A program made the position numbers and the translations under genes. Positions 44,167-53,839 of a stretch of DNA of 64,000 bases are shown here, piece after piece; within the stretch, counting starts at the first letter, position 1; every line of letters begins with the position of its first letter. The notes beneath the pieces are model-generated. The model was not told the origin of the DNA and made no database searches. It worked only from the letters and a program-made list of their open reading frames with translations. The DNA lies in the NCBI GenBank assembly GCA_009773165.1, contig WOUZ01000008.1:124001-188000 (forward strand), read 5' to 3'. Source of the DNA: Bacteroidota bacterium. Its GTDB lineage: Bacteria; Bacteroidota; Bacteroidia; Bacteroidales; F082.

Positions 44167-45375
44167 TTATAACCCAATCTTTTTGCGTATCTGTTTGGAA
44201 ATAGCTTCTTTATGAACTGCGATGTTCAGTGTTTTATATTGGACGAATGCTAAAGAAGCATAGAAATATCCCTGATAAATATGATCTTCAGTTCCCCATG
44301 AATTTTTTACTTTATAGTATTTATTTCCATTTTGATCCGTTGCTGTTCCTACTATCAGCATCCCATGATCATCGGTTGTTTCAAAATTATCATAAGAGAG
44401 TTGCCTCATCTCTGGGGTAATTTTTTTCTCAGGAACGATTTCTTCAAATGCAAACATTGTCTTTTTGCGTTCAGCAGGAGTAAGTGCTTCCCAGCGTTCC
44501 TTTTCAGTTCCGGCAAGGTCATTTACATTTTCTGCAGGCACAATTGCAACTCCGTTTTTCCACGAGAAGCCTTTTTCACTTACATCGGCTCCCCATGCTA
44601 CTGCATACCCATTTTCGATTGCCTGATCAATAGTTTCCATCATCTCTTCAAGGCTCAGATTGTAGGTCAGACTCCAAAGCCAGTTGTCAGGAAGTTCCTG
44701 AACATAAGGCTGATAGAGTGGCACATGGTTGTATGCTGTAAGTTGAACATAATCTGAACCCGAAAGTCCCATTTCTTTGCTGAAACTTTGAGGAGTGTAT
44801 TTCTTTCCTTCATATACAAACTCAGCAGGAAAATCACCCAAATAAGTATCGAGTAATGCATTAAAGCCCTTATGCCAGACAGGTGTCAGTTTTTTATTTC
44901 CATTTTTAAGGACAGCATCCGTATACGCTTTAAGTACATCGTCCATTTCACCATGCGTGTGTTTTTCTTCGCCAATTACAAGACCAGCATATGCAGATTC
45001 AGGAACAAGACCATACTTATCCATTACAAAAGTTACATCATTGAAACCGCCGCCGGCTGCCAAATTGAGATGACCATGAAGTCTTACATATTTTGAAGCT
45101 TTTTCTGAATATGCTTCTCTAACGATAAACATCTCTGACAGATCAACAGTTCTACCACTTTTCCGCAGGATTTCGGCTTCCAGCAATCCAATCCCGGAAA
45201 AACTCCAGCATGTACCCGAACGGTATTGGTTGGGAACTGCTGTATGTGGCACTTCCTTCACAACTGTAAATTCATACGCTTTTTTCACTTTCGCAGGTGC
45301 ATCTTGTGCATCTGATACCATTGGCAACATCAATCCTGCTACCAAGCAAATCATGACCAAATAGATTCTTTTCAT
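44167..45375 (-). CDS. exported C1B-type cysteine peptidase (bleomycin hydrolase/PepC-like)
   Basis: A 402-residue protein with a signal peptide (MKRIYLVMICLVAGLMLPM...DAQ). Catalytic residues: Cys in SGTCWSFSG near the N-terminus, His in DDHGMLIVGT and Asn in VKNSWGTED near the C-terminus, the PepC/BLMH order. Such enzymes are aminopeptidases that trim peptides; the signal peptide puts this one in the periplasm or outside, common in Bacteroidota. Its terminator is at 44133-44156. Confidence 0.9.
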   Translation of the reverse strand: MKRIYLVMICLVAGLMLPMVSDAQDAPAKVKKAYEFTVVKEVPHTAVPNQYRSGTCWSFSGIGLLEAEILRKSGRTVDLSEMFIVREAYSEKASKYVRLHGHLNLAAGGGFNDVTFVMDKYGLVPESAYAGLVIGEEKHTHGEMDDVLKAYTDAVLKNGNKKLTPVWHKGFNALLDTYLGDFPAEFVYEGKKYTPQSFSKEMGLSGSDYVQLTAYNHVPLYQPYVQELPDNWLWSLTYNLSLEEMMETIDQAIENGYAVAWGADVSEKGFSWKNGVAIVPAENVNDLAGTEKERWEALTPAERKKTMFAFEEIVPEKKITPEMRQLSYDNFETTDDHGMLIVGTATDQNGNKYYKVKNSWGTEDHIYQGYFYASLAFVQYKTLNIAVHKEAISKQIRKKIGL

Positions 45376-45403
45376 AAAGCAGATATTATTAAGGTATTTC
45401 GGA

Positions 45404-45411
45404 CAAAGTTA
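45404..45411 (-). promoter_or_regulatory. -7 promoter box (TAACTTTG) of the C1 peptidase gene
   Basis: TAnnTTTG match 28 bases upstream of the ATG at 45375. Confidence 0.55.
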
Positions 45412-45530
45412 TTATTAACAATTGAAAAAAAATAGATCATTCAGTTACCGGATCAAAAAAGAAAGCTAAAGGAGTATTTTTTAAATAACTTATTATCAAT
45501 CCTTTAACTGAATTAAAAATTCAAATGCCA

Positions 45531-45900
45531 AGAATTCGTGCATCTACAAAAAACTCAGTATGCACTTTCACTTCCTGATCCGAAAGGATTAATTCGTTGG
45601 TAGTCGTATTCAGACGTAACGAAATCTGATCCTTTTTTGTATAATCCTTCAAATCAGTATCGTAGGTGCTGAACTGCAAATAATTACCGAAACTTTCTGC
45701 AATTTTTCAATAATAGCAATCTCAGGAAACCCTTTAGCAGAAATATAAACTTTCGCAGCTTATAAGAAGCTAAAATCCATTCCTGATGGCAATTTCAGTT
45801 TGAGTTCAAGTATACGAAGAACGATTTTTTCAATCAGGTTTTACAGATTTCATTTACTTCGTCAGTTATTTCAGAAATGTTTGATAAAGAGGACTTTAGA
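45531..45900 (-). pseudogene. decayed gene, C-terminal part still readable
   Basis: On the minus strand 59 clean codons end at a TGA at 45531-45533: ESFGNYLQFSTYDTD ... KKDQISLRLNTTTNELILSDQEV ... HTEFFVDARILGI. Upstream, in another frame, the same style of protein continues (LIEKIVLRILELKLKLPSGMD, a TAA, then AAKVYISAKGFPEIAIIEKL), so at least one frameshift and one stop interrupt the gene. Further upstream a third frame offers SNISEITDEVNEICKT. No start or promoter remains. The sequence resembles no family I can name; it was probably a small secreted or lipoprotein-like beta protein. Confidence 0.6.
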
Positions 45901-45970
45901 CGACTAATAAACAACTAAAAAATGTGTTTTATTGCTTCGTCATTTTTTGATTTTAAGAAACTAAACCCCT

Positions 45971-46912
45971 CTAATATTTTTTGCTCAACTTTTCATATTG
46001 TTGATAGTGAGGCGTCACCGACGGCTCAGCCTGAATAAGCTGCTTACGCGTTTCGACATCTTCTACCCAACGAAACAGCCATGAAAAGCCCCATTGCCCA
46101 TGATATTTCAAAGGTTGTTGATAAATTGCATCTTGCATTGCTTCGTCCATTGAAATAACACTAAACCCTTCTTCTCGGAAAATTTCAAGTAATTCATTCA
46201 AATACAGCGTATTCAATGTATTGTCATGACAAAGATAAATATGAGGGATGTCTCTTCCATACAACTGAACGGACAAACTGTCAAAAAACCTGAGATTTGC
46301 GCGGGTTTGACTCAGATATGCCTGTGCAATACGTTCTGCCTCTTGTGGTTGGGAATTATCTATGTAATGCTGAAACAGGTAGTTAAACATCCAGTCGCTG
46401 CTTTCCACTGTGTAAGGAGCGGTGATTAATCCCTGTTCTTCAAGGCACTGTTTAACAGACAGTTGCTGCACTTCGTCTTTACCAAGATCATTGTAAGGAA
46501 AGCGAAAGTAAGTTACTTTTTTGTTTGCCTTCTTAGTTAACTCTCCAATTAGATGGCCTCCTTTGCTGACGTCATCACAAAAGGCAGTTACCTCGGTAGC
46601 TGAACATCGAAAGTGACTGAAAGAGTGATTGGCTACCTGCACATCAGGGCTGTAGACCCATTGACGTAGCAAATCAAAATTTTCGGTAAGATATTCGTTT
46701 CCATATACTTTCATCTCGTTTACAAAGATTGTTACAGGCAAATGAAGCGAGTCAATTTGTTGTAATAAACGTGGTTGAAATTTTTCTGATACATACTTAC
46801 CAGTATTAGGAACGTCATCGATGGTGATGGAGATGCGTTTTTGAGCCTTTGTCATGGTAAAAAAGAAAAGCAGAAAAATTAACAGATAAAAAGGTGGATT
46901 TATTAATTTCAT
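45971..46912 (-). CDS. exported polysaccharide deacetylase (NodB, CE4)
   Basis: A 313-residue protein with a signal peptide (LINPPFYLLIFLLFFFTMTKAQ). NodB motifs: TIDDVP (metal Asp and catalytic Asp), VANHSFSHFRC (HxxxH metal ligands) and FRFPYNDLG (motif 3). CE4 enzymes deacetylate GlcNAc-containing glycans or acetyl-xylan. The C-terminal 100 residues, with HDNTLNTLYLNELL, match the peptidoglycan/xylan deacetylase-like group. The target glycan is unknown. Confidence 0.88.
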   Translation of the reverse strand: MKLINPPFYLLIFLLFFFTMTKAQKRISITIDDVPNTGKYVSEKFQPRLLQQIDSLHLPVTIFVNEMKVYGNEYLTENFDLLRQWVYSPDVQVANHSFSHFRCSATEVTAFCDDVSKGGHLIGELTKKANKKVTYFRFPYNDLGKDEVQQLSVKQCLEEQGLITAPYTVESSDWMFNYLFQHYIDNSQPQEAERIAQAYLSQTRANLRFFDSLSVQLYGRDIPHIYLCHDNTLNTLYLNELLEIFREEGFSVISMDEAMQDAIYQQPLKYHGQWGFSWLFRWVEDVETRKQLIQAEPSVTPHYQQYEKLSKKY

Positions 46913-47081
46913 AAACAGCTATTTACATGATTACAATAAAAAAATAACAAACTCGTGAGATGGTATAAAAGTAAAGTAAACTAAGAGATCATAACATGTT
47001 AAAGCAGACTAACTGAAAAATCAATTAAAAAGTATCTAAAAAAATGATTTAAACTTTCATTTAATATCGGTATGAAAGGTC

Positions 47082-47089
47082 TAATTTTG
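47082..47089 (+). promoter_or_regulatory. -7 promoter box (TAATTTTG) of the esterase gene
   Basis: TAnnTTTG match 30 bases upstream of the ATG at 47120 and downstream of an in-frame ATG at 47072, so it favours 47120. Confidence 0.5.
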
Positions 47090-47119
47090 CTCGTAATTGT
47101 GGTTAAAATCAGCCCGAAA

Positions 47120-48754
47120 ATGAATCTTCACCTTCTCCTGCAAACGAAATTATCTCTTTATTTTTTTATCATATTGTTTGTCATTCTTTTCCAATCGTGC
47201 AGCCCGACAAAATCAACAGGTCTGAGCAACAGTAACTGGTACATCAACGAAGAGAATCAACTTGCAATTCGTTTTGGCAATGAAATTGATTCATTACAAG
47301 GCATTTATGTTATGACTGACAAAGGTGTTTCGGACCTGAAAACTTTTAAAAGCAAGTGGAATGGGCGCAAACTTATTTTTAAAAGCGAAGGAAAAGAACT
47401 GAAAAAAATCAGGGGGAAACTCGAAACAAGCCAAAATTCATTTGTGTTGAAAAGGGCATTTGCGAAAGATATCCTTTTCAAAATGAATGAGTTAAAACCC
47501 TTTCCTCAACTGCCTTATCGTTATCGTGACAACATCAGAACAGAGATACATAAATTGGAAACAACCTATGGTAAAGCCCCAGGTTATTACACTTCGTTGA
47601 GTATTGAAGACCAGCTGCATGTGGAATATTCTCAAATTATTCTGGAAGTTGCAGATAACATTCGAAACAGTATTTTAAAACCCGATCTTGATTTGAAAAT
47701 GGATTTGTATTATCCTGACTCAGATCCGGAAACCAAAAGGCCTTTAGTACTTCTGATTCATGGCGGAGGGTTTATTGCCGGCGATAAGGCCGATAAGCTT
47801 CAGGTAGCTTTAGCACATGATCTTGCACGAAAAGGTTTCGTTGTTGCATCGATCAATTACCGGATGGGTTTTGTTTTTTTGCCAGGAGCATATACCAATC
47901 TTGAGCGGGCCATGTATCGCAGCGTTCAAGATGCCAGAGCTGCCTTACGCTTCCTAAGCACAAGATCAACAGCCTTTCGCATTGATCCTGAGCAGGTTTT
48001 CATTGGCGGGAACAGTGCAGGAGGTTTCATATCGCTGATGACAGCCTTTTTGGAACAAAATGAAGTTTGGCCAAGTGCCAGGGGAAATCTGATAAAACTT
48101 CAGACAGACCTGGGCTGCCTTGATTGCTCAGCAAACAATGAAACAGGCACTTATACCATCAAAGGAATTATAAATATGTGGGGTGCACTTCCCGAAATCG
48201 AAATGTTCGATTCTTATGAAAAGATACCATTGTTGCTCATTCATGGTAATGAAGATGCAGTTGTACCTTATGATTTCAATTATCCATTTGCCAATGTTAG
48301 TCAGCGTTTGTCCTCATTTTTTACTCAAAAAGTAAATGGTTCGTTACCCATTAGCCGCAGAGCTTCGCTTTTTGGAATTCCTGCAAAACTGTTTACATTA
48401 AGCGGTGAAGGACATGAGCCACATATCAATAGTGATAATATCCTGACTCCTGTATACGATTCAATTTCAACCGAAATTTCAACATTTATACTTGATCAGC
48501 TTACACCAACAATGCCTTTAATTGAAGGCCCCCGCTATTTGTTTAATGACAGTCAAGTATCTGTTTATAAGGCATCAAGATCAGAATACAAGCAGCTATT
48601 CTGGGAATGTAACGGTGGACTGCTCCTGTTTGAGGACAATCAAAACGCCAAAGTTGTCTGGTTCAGGGGGCAAAATCAACATCAAATAAAAGTTGCAGGT
48701 ATTGGCCAAAACGGACAAATTGGCGAAACAATCATTGAGGTGATTCTAAAATAG
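47120..48754 (+). CDS. alpha/beta-hydrolase lipoprotein (carboxylesterase-like)
   Basis: About 544 residues. N-terminal lipoprotein signal ending FVILFQSC before SPTKS. A 120-residue beta-rich N-domain precedes the hydrolase core: oxyanion-hole motif HGGGFIAGD, nucleophile elbow GGNSAGG, acidic residue near GNEDAVVPYD, and His in GEGHEPH. This is the carboxylesterase/HSL-like arrangement. A short C-terminal beta segment follows (LFWECNGGLLLFED). Likely a surface or periplasmic esterase; substrate unknown. Confidence 0.8.
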   Translation: MNLHLLLQTKLSLYFFIILFVILFQSCSPTKSTGLSNSNWYINEENQLAIRFGNEIDSLQGIYVMTDKGVSDLKTFKSKWNGRKLIFKSEGKELKKIRGKLETSQNSFVLKRAFAKDILFKMNELKPFPQLPYRYRDNIRTEIHKLETTYGKAPGYYTSLSIEDQLHVEYSQIILEVADNIRNSILKPDLDLKMDLYYPDSDPETKRPLVLLIHGGGFIAGDKADKLQVALAHDLARKGFVVASINYRMGFVFLPGAYTNLERAMYRSVQDARAALRFLSTRSTAFRIDPEQVFIGGNSAGGFISLMTAFLEQNEVWPSARGNLIKLQTDLGCLDCSANNETGTYTIKGIINMWGALPEIEMFDSYEKIPLLLIHGNEDAVVPYDFNYPFANVSQRLSSFFTQKVNGSLPISRRASLFGIPAKLFTLSGEGHEPHINSDNILTPVYDSISTEISTFILDQLTPTMPLIEGPRYLFNDSQVSVYKASRSEYKQLFWECNGGLLLFEDNQNAKVVWFRGQNQHQIKVAGIGQNGQIGETIIEVILK

Positions 48755-48805
48755 CTTCATAACCAAAAAAATCACTTAAGGTTGATAACAAAATCTCCAA
48801 AGTAT

Positions 48806-50698
48806 TTATTCAGAACGTATTAGCTTTAGTGTTGTATAAGTTCCGTCTATAAACGCAACATTAATAAGATACATCTGATTATGAAATTGAGTGAGATCCA
48901 GGCGAAGCAATGGCGAAAATGGCGAGAAGAATTCTGTAATTATTTTACCAGAGACATCCATTATTTCGATCTTTGAAATTGATTGATGACTTGTAAGATC
49001 CATATTCACCTCGCTGCAAGCAGGATTTGGATACATCCTGATTTCATCCGCTCCGGGATTCTCATTCAGGAAAGTCACATTGTAGCATCCAGGAAAAATG
49101 TTCTCCATCAAAGCTCTGTATTTGGGAGCAGGTATCAATGCCGTGTCCTGATCCATAGTTTCAAGAATACCCCAACTTCCATAGCGTGCCGACCGCTGAC
49201 CGATAAAAGAGAAATTCATACAATGAAGTGGCTCATCGCCTTGTTGGAGGCTACGCAGAAAGGTAAACCATTCATTGTAAAGGTTGTACATTGTTGTATC
49301 CCGTTGAATATCAAGCAGAGCCTGTGAATAAGTTGGCTCTTCTCCAAATGGGTTGGGAGTAATGTGTTGTCCGCCTTCATAGAAAGCCATTGGCAATCCA
49401 AGCGGTGTTGCAAGTTCATCTTTAATAGCTTGCATCCAGGGTTTTTCGTTTTGATTGCGGCTTAGGCGTACGCGTTGTGCAACATCTGATATAGTAGCTG
49501 CCGGGCCTAAAACATCCAGTTCTGCTTCTAGTGTTTCATCACTTAATCCAAAATAATAAGTTGGAGAAACCAGGTCAAAACTTCCGGCTTCCATGTTAAA
49601 AGTGATCCTTTGGCTCACATCAAGCCATGCAGTTTGCACTCCGACTGCTCTTTTTAGCCTGCTGCTGTCAGATTCGAAAACCCCTGTCCAGATATCCATG
49701 CAGTTTTGTATATAAGGCACAATCCCTTCGGGCCAACTTATTCCCTGCAATTCGCAACCATAATGATTGAGCCATTGCGTTTGCCCAAACATCCAGTTCC
49801 ATATCTCGTTGCTATACTCTACCGTAAGATTTCGGTCAATTTCAAGCTGATTATGAAATAGTTGTGCCATCTGATAGATATAATCATCACCCGCATTGTG
49901 AGGTACACAAACCCAACCATCAAGGTCAAAATCGTTCATCAAACGAATCATCATTTCATAGGGTATACCTTTATTGTATGCCCATGTGTAATGATCCATT
50001 TTCGATCTTTCATCCCATTCGGCTAGATCAGGATTTTGCCATGACCAGCTTTCACTTTGCCCCCAGTTATTGGTTGCGCCCCAATCCATAAACCTAACTG
50101 ATTTGAATGAGTTAAGTTTTTCGAGCCAAATTGGGTTAAACGGCTGATCTAAATAACTGTTTTCAAATTCAGAATTAATGACCCGGATATTTCGAACCGG
50201 ATCAGATATTTCTGATTCGAGCAAGGTCATTTCAAGAATACTTCCCAAAGGATTCATGAAATCGAAGGTGATACGATTGCTTGAAGTTTGCTGAATATTA
50301 CTGATGGCACCCCAAAATGACAAGCTACCAGAACCATCCCAAAGCACCACATACTGCCCTGATTGCCAACCATCTGTAATTGCCCATATGGTTGCTACCC
50401 GCTGAGTGTAAGTTCTGCCTGCTATTTCCTGTGGCAAGTGTGTTGGATAACCATCGGAGCGGTAAATCAAGCTGTCAGCAGCACCTGAATCAAAAGGACT
50501 ATTTGGATTTCCTACGTCTTTTGTGTACCAAATACGGCTGTGATGCATCATATCGACGAAAGGTAGTTCGGTGCCATAATCGGCTAACCCCCCAAGATTT
50601 GTTCCAAAAACCAGCTTACAACTATCCGGCAACTGAGCACTTAAGGAGAGTTTTAAAAAAATCAAAGAAAGTACAACTGTTAGTTTAAGGTAGTTCAT
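48806..50698 (-). CDS. secreted clan GH-A-like protein with T9SS sorting domain
   Basis: A 630-residue protein with a signal peptide (LKLTVVLSLIFLKLSLSAQ). The central part resembles a (beta/alpha)8 glycosidase of clan GH-A: likely acid/base Glu in YSNEIWNW (about 290-297) and nucleophile Glu in FYEGGQHI (about 440). The C-terminal 75 residues are a type A T9SS sorting domain (IRMYPNPACSEVNM ... ISKIEIMDVSGKII), so the product is exported across the outer membrane and probably anchored. The glycan substrate is unknown; catalytic status is inferred from the two Glu motifs. Confidence 0.75.
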   Translation of the reverse strand: MNYLKLTVVLSLIFLKLSLSAQLPDSCKLVFGTNLGGLADYGTELPFVDMMHHSRIWYTKDVGNPNSPFDSGAADSLIYRSDGYPTHLPQEIAGRTYTQRVATIWAITDGWQSGQYVVLWDGSGSLSFWGAISNIQQTSSNRITFDFMNPLGSILEMTLLESEISDPVRNIRVINSEFENSYLDQPFNPIWLEKLNSFKSVRFMDWGATNNWGQSESWSWQNPDLAEWDERSKMDHYTWAYNKGIPYEMMIRLMNDFDLDGWVCVPHNAGDDYIYQMAQLFHNQLEIDRNLTVEYSNEIWNWMFGQTQWLNHYGCELQGISWPEGIVPYIQNCMDIWTGVFESDSSRLKRAVGVQTAWLDVSQRITFNMEAGSFDLVSPTYYFGLSDETLEAELDVLGPAATISDVAQRVRLSRNQNEKPWMQAIKDELATPLGLPMAFYEGGQHITPNPFGEEPTYSQALLDIQRDTTMYNLYNEWFTFLRSLQQGDEPLHCMNFSFIGQRSARYGSWGILETMDQDTALIPAPKYRALMENIFPGCYNVTFLNENPGADEIRMYPNPACSEVNMDLTSHQSISKIEIMDVSGKIITEFFSPFSPLLRLDLTQFHNQMYLINVAFIDGTYTTLKLIRSE

Positions 50699-50724
50699 GA
50701 GAATGTATTTTTTGTTTGCTTATA

Positions 50725-50732
50725 CAAAAGTA
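50725..50732 (-). promoter_or_regulatory. -7 promoter box (TACTTTTG) of the GH-like T9SS gene
   Basis: TAnnTTTG match 26 bases upstream of the ATG at 50698. Confidence 0.6.
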
Positions 50733-50813
50733 ACATAAAATACACGAGGTTTTATGCTAGATAATTTAACACATTTATAACTAAACAATTAAAGCCGGTC
50801 AATAATTTAAGAT

Positions 50814-50821
50814 TACTTTTG
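50814..50821 (+). promoter_or_regulatory. -7 promoter box (TACTTTTG) of the SDR gene
   Basis: TAnnTTTG match 18 bases before the ATG at 50840. Confidence 0.6.
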
Positions 50822-50839
50822 TTGAAATAAAAACACTTT

Positions 50840-51619
50840 ATGTCAACAAAAACCGCATTAATAACCGGAGCATCATCAGGGATTGGTCTTGAATTTGCCC
50901 GTGTGCTTGCCGCTCAGAAAGTCAATCTTATTTTAGTTGCACGAAGCACTTCAAAACTTGAAGAACTGGCGCAATCACTTCATAACCAGTTTGATGTGGA
51001 GGTTAACATACTAACACAGGATTTGAGTGAATACAAAAATGCATTAAGTGTTTTTGAATGGTGTTCATCTCACAAATTGCAGGTTGATTATCTTATAAAC
51101 AATGCAGGTTTTGGTGAATTAGGTAATTTCCATGAAACAGATTGGAATCGTCAGGAACAGATGATAAATTTGAATATGACGACACTGGCATATCTCACAC
51201 ATCTATTTTTGCCGGATATGATAAAAAGAAAGAATGGTAAAATTCTAAATATTGCTTCTACTGCAGCATTTCAGCCTGGCCCGGGAATGGCTGTTTATTT
51301 TGCCACAAAAGCATTTGTTTTGCATTTCAGCGAGGCAATTGGAGCTGAGCTGGCTGGTACAGGAGTAACAGTAACCGCACTCTGTCCAGGGGCTACCGAG
51401 TCCAATTTTGCCAAAGAAGCTAAAGCAACCGAAAGCAAACTCTTCAAAGGAAGAAAGATTCCCAGCTCAGCTGAAGTGGCCAAATATGGCATTAAAGCCA
51501 TGATGAAAGGCAAGGCCGTTGCTATTCATGGAAGTCTTAACTATTTCATGGTCAATAGTATACGCTTTGCTCCCAGAAGTATTGTAACAATGATTTCGTC
51601 AGCCATCATGGGCAAATAA
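50840..51619 (+). CDS. short-chain dehydrogenase/reductase
   Basis: A 259-residue classical SDR. Nucleotide motif TGASSGIG, NNAG at about 92-95, catalytic Tyr and Lys in YFATKAF, and the region after PG in CPGATES all present. The C-terminus is basic/aromatic (RFAPRSIVTMISSAIMGK). Similar proteins are DltE/YqjQ-like. Substrate unknown. The next gene starts 41 bases later on the same strand. Confidence 0.92.
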   Translation: MSTKTALITGASSGIGLEFARVLAAQKVNLILVARSTSKLEELAQSLHNQFDVEVNILTQDLSEYKNALSVFEWCSSHKLQVDYLINNAGFGELGNFHETDWNRQEQMINLNMTTLAYLTHLFLPDMIKRKNGKILNIASTAAFQPGPGMAVYFATKAFVLHFSEAIGAELAGTGVTVTALCPGATESNFAKEAKATESKLFKGRKIPSSAEVAKYGIKAMMKGKAVAIHGSLNYFMVNSIRFAPRSIVTMISSAIMGK

Positions 51620-51660
51620 GATAATATTAGTTTTACAAGTCTAACATTCACTTTGAACGA

Positions 51661-52053
51661 ATGAAAACATCAAAAACAGACATATTACGTGTGATTGGTG
51701 CAACAGTATGGATTAGCCTCTCTGAGTTTTTCAGGAACGAATTTCTATTGAAATCGTTTTGGAAAGAACACTATCAACAACTGGGAATTGTTTTTCCCTC
51801 CGATCCTGTTAACGGGGCAGTATGGGGACTGTGGTCGTTACTACTTGCCTTATTCATTTACATGCTTCATTCAAAATTTAACTTTATACAAACTTCACTA
51901 ATATCATGGTTTTCAGCCTTTTTAATGATGTGGGTTGTAACAGGAAACCTGGGGGTTTTGCCATTTAACCTGCTTTTTGCAGCTATTCCATTAAGTCTGA
52001 TTGAAGTTTTTGTTGCGGCATATATAATTCATAAGCCAATAAAAACCAATTAA
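51661..52053 (+). CDS. unknown small membrane protein
   Basis: A 130-residue protein with about four hydrophobic helices (WISLSEFF, GAVWGLWSLLLALFIYML, LISWFSAFLMMWVVTGNLG, LLFAAIPLSLIEVFVAAYII). I do not recognise the family. It sits between the SDR and MBL genes with gaps of 41 and 11 bases, so it is probably part of the same operon. No charged motifs suggest a catalytic role. Confidence 0.65.
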   Translation: MKTSKTDILRVIGATVWISLSEFFRNEFLLKSFWKEHYQQLGIVFPSDPVNGAVWGLWSLLLALFIYMLHSKFNFIQTSLISWFSAFLMMWVVTGNLGVLPFNLLFAAIPLSLIEVFVAAYIIHKPIKTN

Positions 52054-52064
52054 CAAGAACCTCA

Positions 52065-52838
52065 GTGAACATTCAATTTAACTGGGTTGGAGGAGCAACA
52101 TTTATTCTTGAAATTGACGACTTTCGTATTGCCTGCGACCCGGTACTTTGCCCAAAGGATACAATTCAGGATTTTTTCTGGTTCAAATCGAAACGAACCG
52201 AAGACCCTGTTTTTGATGAAAAAACATTCAAAAATATCGATTTATGGTTGATTACCCATCCGCATGAAGATCATCTAGATCGCATAGGCCTATCAGTCAT
52301 TATTAAAAAATCAACGATAATAGCTAATCCAAAAGCTTCTGCTCAATTAAGGAAAAATCAACTCTCAAAAGTTCATACGCTAAGATGGAATGAGCAATTT
52401 TGTCTATCATCTAATAGTCACGAAATTAAAATAGAGGCTGTTAAAGCTGTGCATGGCATCAACCCTTTGAGTGCTTTGTTTGCAGGAAATGTAAATGGTT
52501 ATGTTTTAACCTTTTCAAACGAAAAAGAAACAAAAACTATATACATAACTGGTGATACCGTTTACAAAGAAAAGTTTTACCAGAGCCCTGTTTTTTCGGG
52601 TATTGACCTGTTGATTCCTAACATGGGTGGTGCAAAAAAAGGAAGCTGGATTATGACCCTGACTCTTGATGCCAAAATGTTGAAGAATCTGATAAAAAAG
52701 CTAAACCCAAAACACATAATTCCTGTTCATTTTGGCACTTTCAGTCATTATGTAGAACCTGTCAGTAAAACTGAAGCTTTAGCAGATGAAAGAATAATTA
52801 TTCCAGAGCATGGCAAAAAAATAACATTGGCCTTATAG
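52065..52838 (+). CDS. MBL-fold metal-dependent hydrolase (UlaG-like)
   Basis: A 257-residue protein with the metallo-beta-lactamase fold in the UlaG/NAPE-PLD-like arrangement. The metal motif is THPHEDHLD (HxHxDH-type with Glu in the variable place), followed by AVHGINP, a GDTVY motif with the bridging Asp, and HFGTFSHY near the C-terminus. The start is GTG 52065 (NIQFNWVGGATFILEID); the first beta-strand W-V-G-G-A-T is standard. Substrate unknown. Third gene of an apparent operon. Confidence 0.82.
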   Translation: MNIQFNWVGGATFILEIDDFRIACDPVLCPKDTIQDFFWFKSKRTEDPVFDEKTFKNIDLWLITHPHEDHLDRIGLSVIIKKSTIIANPKASAQLRKNQLSKVHTLRWNEQFCLSSNSHEIKIEAVKAVHGINPLSALFAGNVNGYVLTFSNEKETKTIYITGDTVYKEKFYQSPVFSGIDLLIPNMGGAKKGSWIMTLTLDAKMLKNLIKKLNPKHIIPVHFGTFSHYVEPVSKTEALADERIIIPEHGKKITLAL

Positions 52839-52917
52839 CTAATTCCAGCCTCAGATTAAAAAGAACAGGATGATTTCTAGTATACATGAAATATCCCGGA
52901 ATCATGTATAAAATGTT

Positions 52918-53814
52918 TTAAACGAAGAACATAACAACACCACCAACACTTATCACAGCTCCTATATAATCGAGTAATGTTACCCGTTGTTTGAAGAAAA
53001 TAGCTGCAGGCGGAATTATTAAAATTGGCACTAAAGCCATAATAGTGCTTGCGATTCCGGTACTCGTATTTTGAATTGCAAGAAGTGAAAAAGACACACC
53101 TAAAAACGGTCCAAAAAAGGATCCAATTGTTATTCCTGCAAGTGCTGTTTTATTTTTTAAAGCATTGATCACAAACATTGTTTTGCCTGTAAAAGCTATT
53201 ATTAAACCAAAACCAATTGCGCCGGCAATGATTCTGATCTGTGTACTTGCAAAAGGACTGTAATCCATCATTCCGTATTTACTCAACACTAAGCCCCCAG
53301 CTTGTCCCAGTACGCCAAAGAATGCATAAAGCAACCCCTTCATCGGATATTTCAACTGGATTTTCTGTCCGTTTGGTTTTGCAAAAATTGTAAGAGCTAT
53401 TCCCGAAACTGTAAGAGTCATTCCAATCAGGTGCTGAGTTGTCATCATTTCGCCAAGCACTATCCAGCCCAAAAAAGCAGTGACAGGTGGAACGAAGGTC
53501 ATAATTAGCATTGCTATTCGGGAACTGATAAGCCGGTAGCTGTGAAAAAGGAAATAATCGCCGAAAACAAAGCCCACCAAACCACTCAAACTCAACCACA
53601 ACCATGCATGAGGACTGGCATCAGTTGGGAAAGGTAATCCACGATAAATCCACATGAAGATTGAAAGAAAGACCATTGCAAACACCAGACGTGTGATATT
53701 TACAGCAAGTGATCCAATACGTTTGGTTGCTACTTCAAATGATAATGCGGTAATGGTCCAAAAAAAAGCAACCGCAACAGCTGCAAGTTCGCCAGTATAG
53801 TTTGTGTAATTCAT
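52918..53814 (-). CDS. second EamA-family (DMT) permease
   Basis: A 298-residue protein with ten predicted helices in two EamA repeats (first LAAVAVAFFWTITALSFEVA; second around KGLLYAFFGVLGQAGGLVLSK). The last helix contains LDYIGAVISVGGVVMFFV. Substrate unknown. ATG at 53814. Confidence 0.88.
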   Translation of the reverse strand: MNYTNYTGELAAVAVAFFWTITALSFEVATKRIGSLAVNITRLVFAMVFLSIFMWIYRGLPFPTDASPHAWLWLSLSGLVGFVFGDYFLFHSYRLISSRIAMLIMTFVPPVTAFLGWIVLGEMMTTQHLIGMTLTVSGIALTIFAKPNGQKIQLKYPMKGLLYAFFGVLGQAGGLVLSKYGMMDYSPFASTQIRIIAGAIGFGLIIAFTGKTMFVINALKNKTALAGITIGSFFGPFLGVSFSLLAIQNTSTGIASTIMALVPILIIPPAAIFFKQRVTLLDYIGAVISVGGVVMFFV

Positions 53815-53831
53815 TCTAAAAATTGAGTTGC

Positions 53832-53839
53832 CAAAGGTA
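53832..53839 (-). promoter_or_regulatory. -7 promoter box (TACCTTTG) of the second EamA gene
   Basis: TAnnTTTG match 17 bases upstream of the ATG at 53814. Confidence 0.5.
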
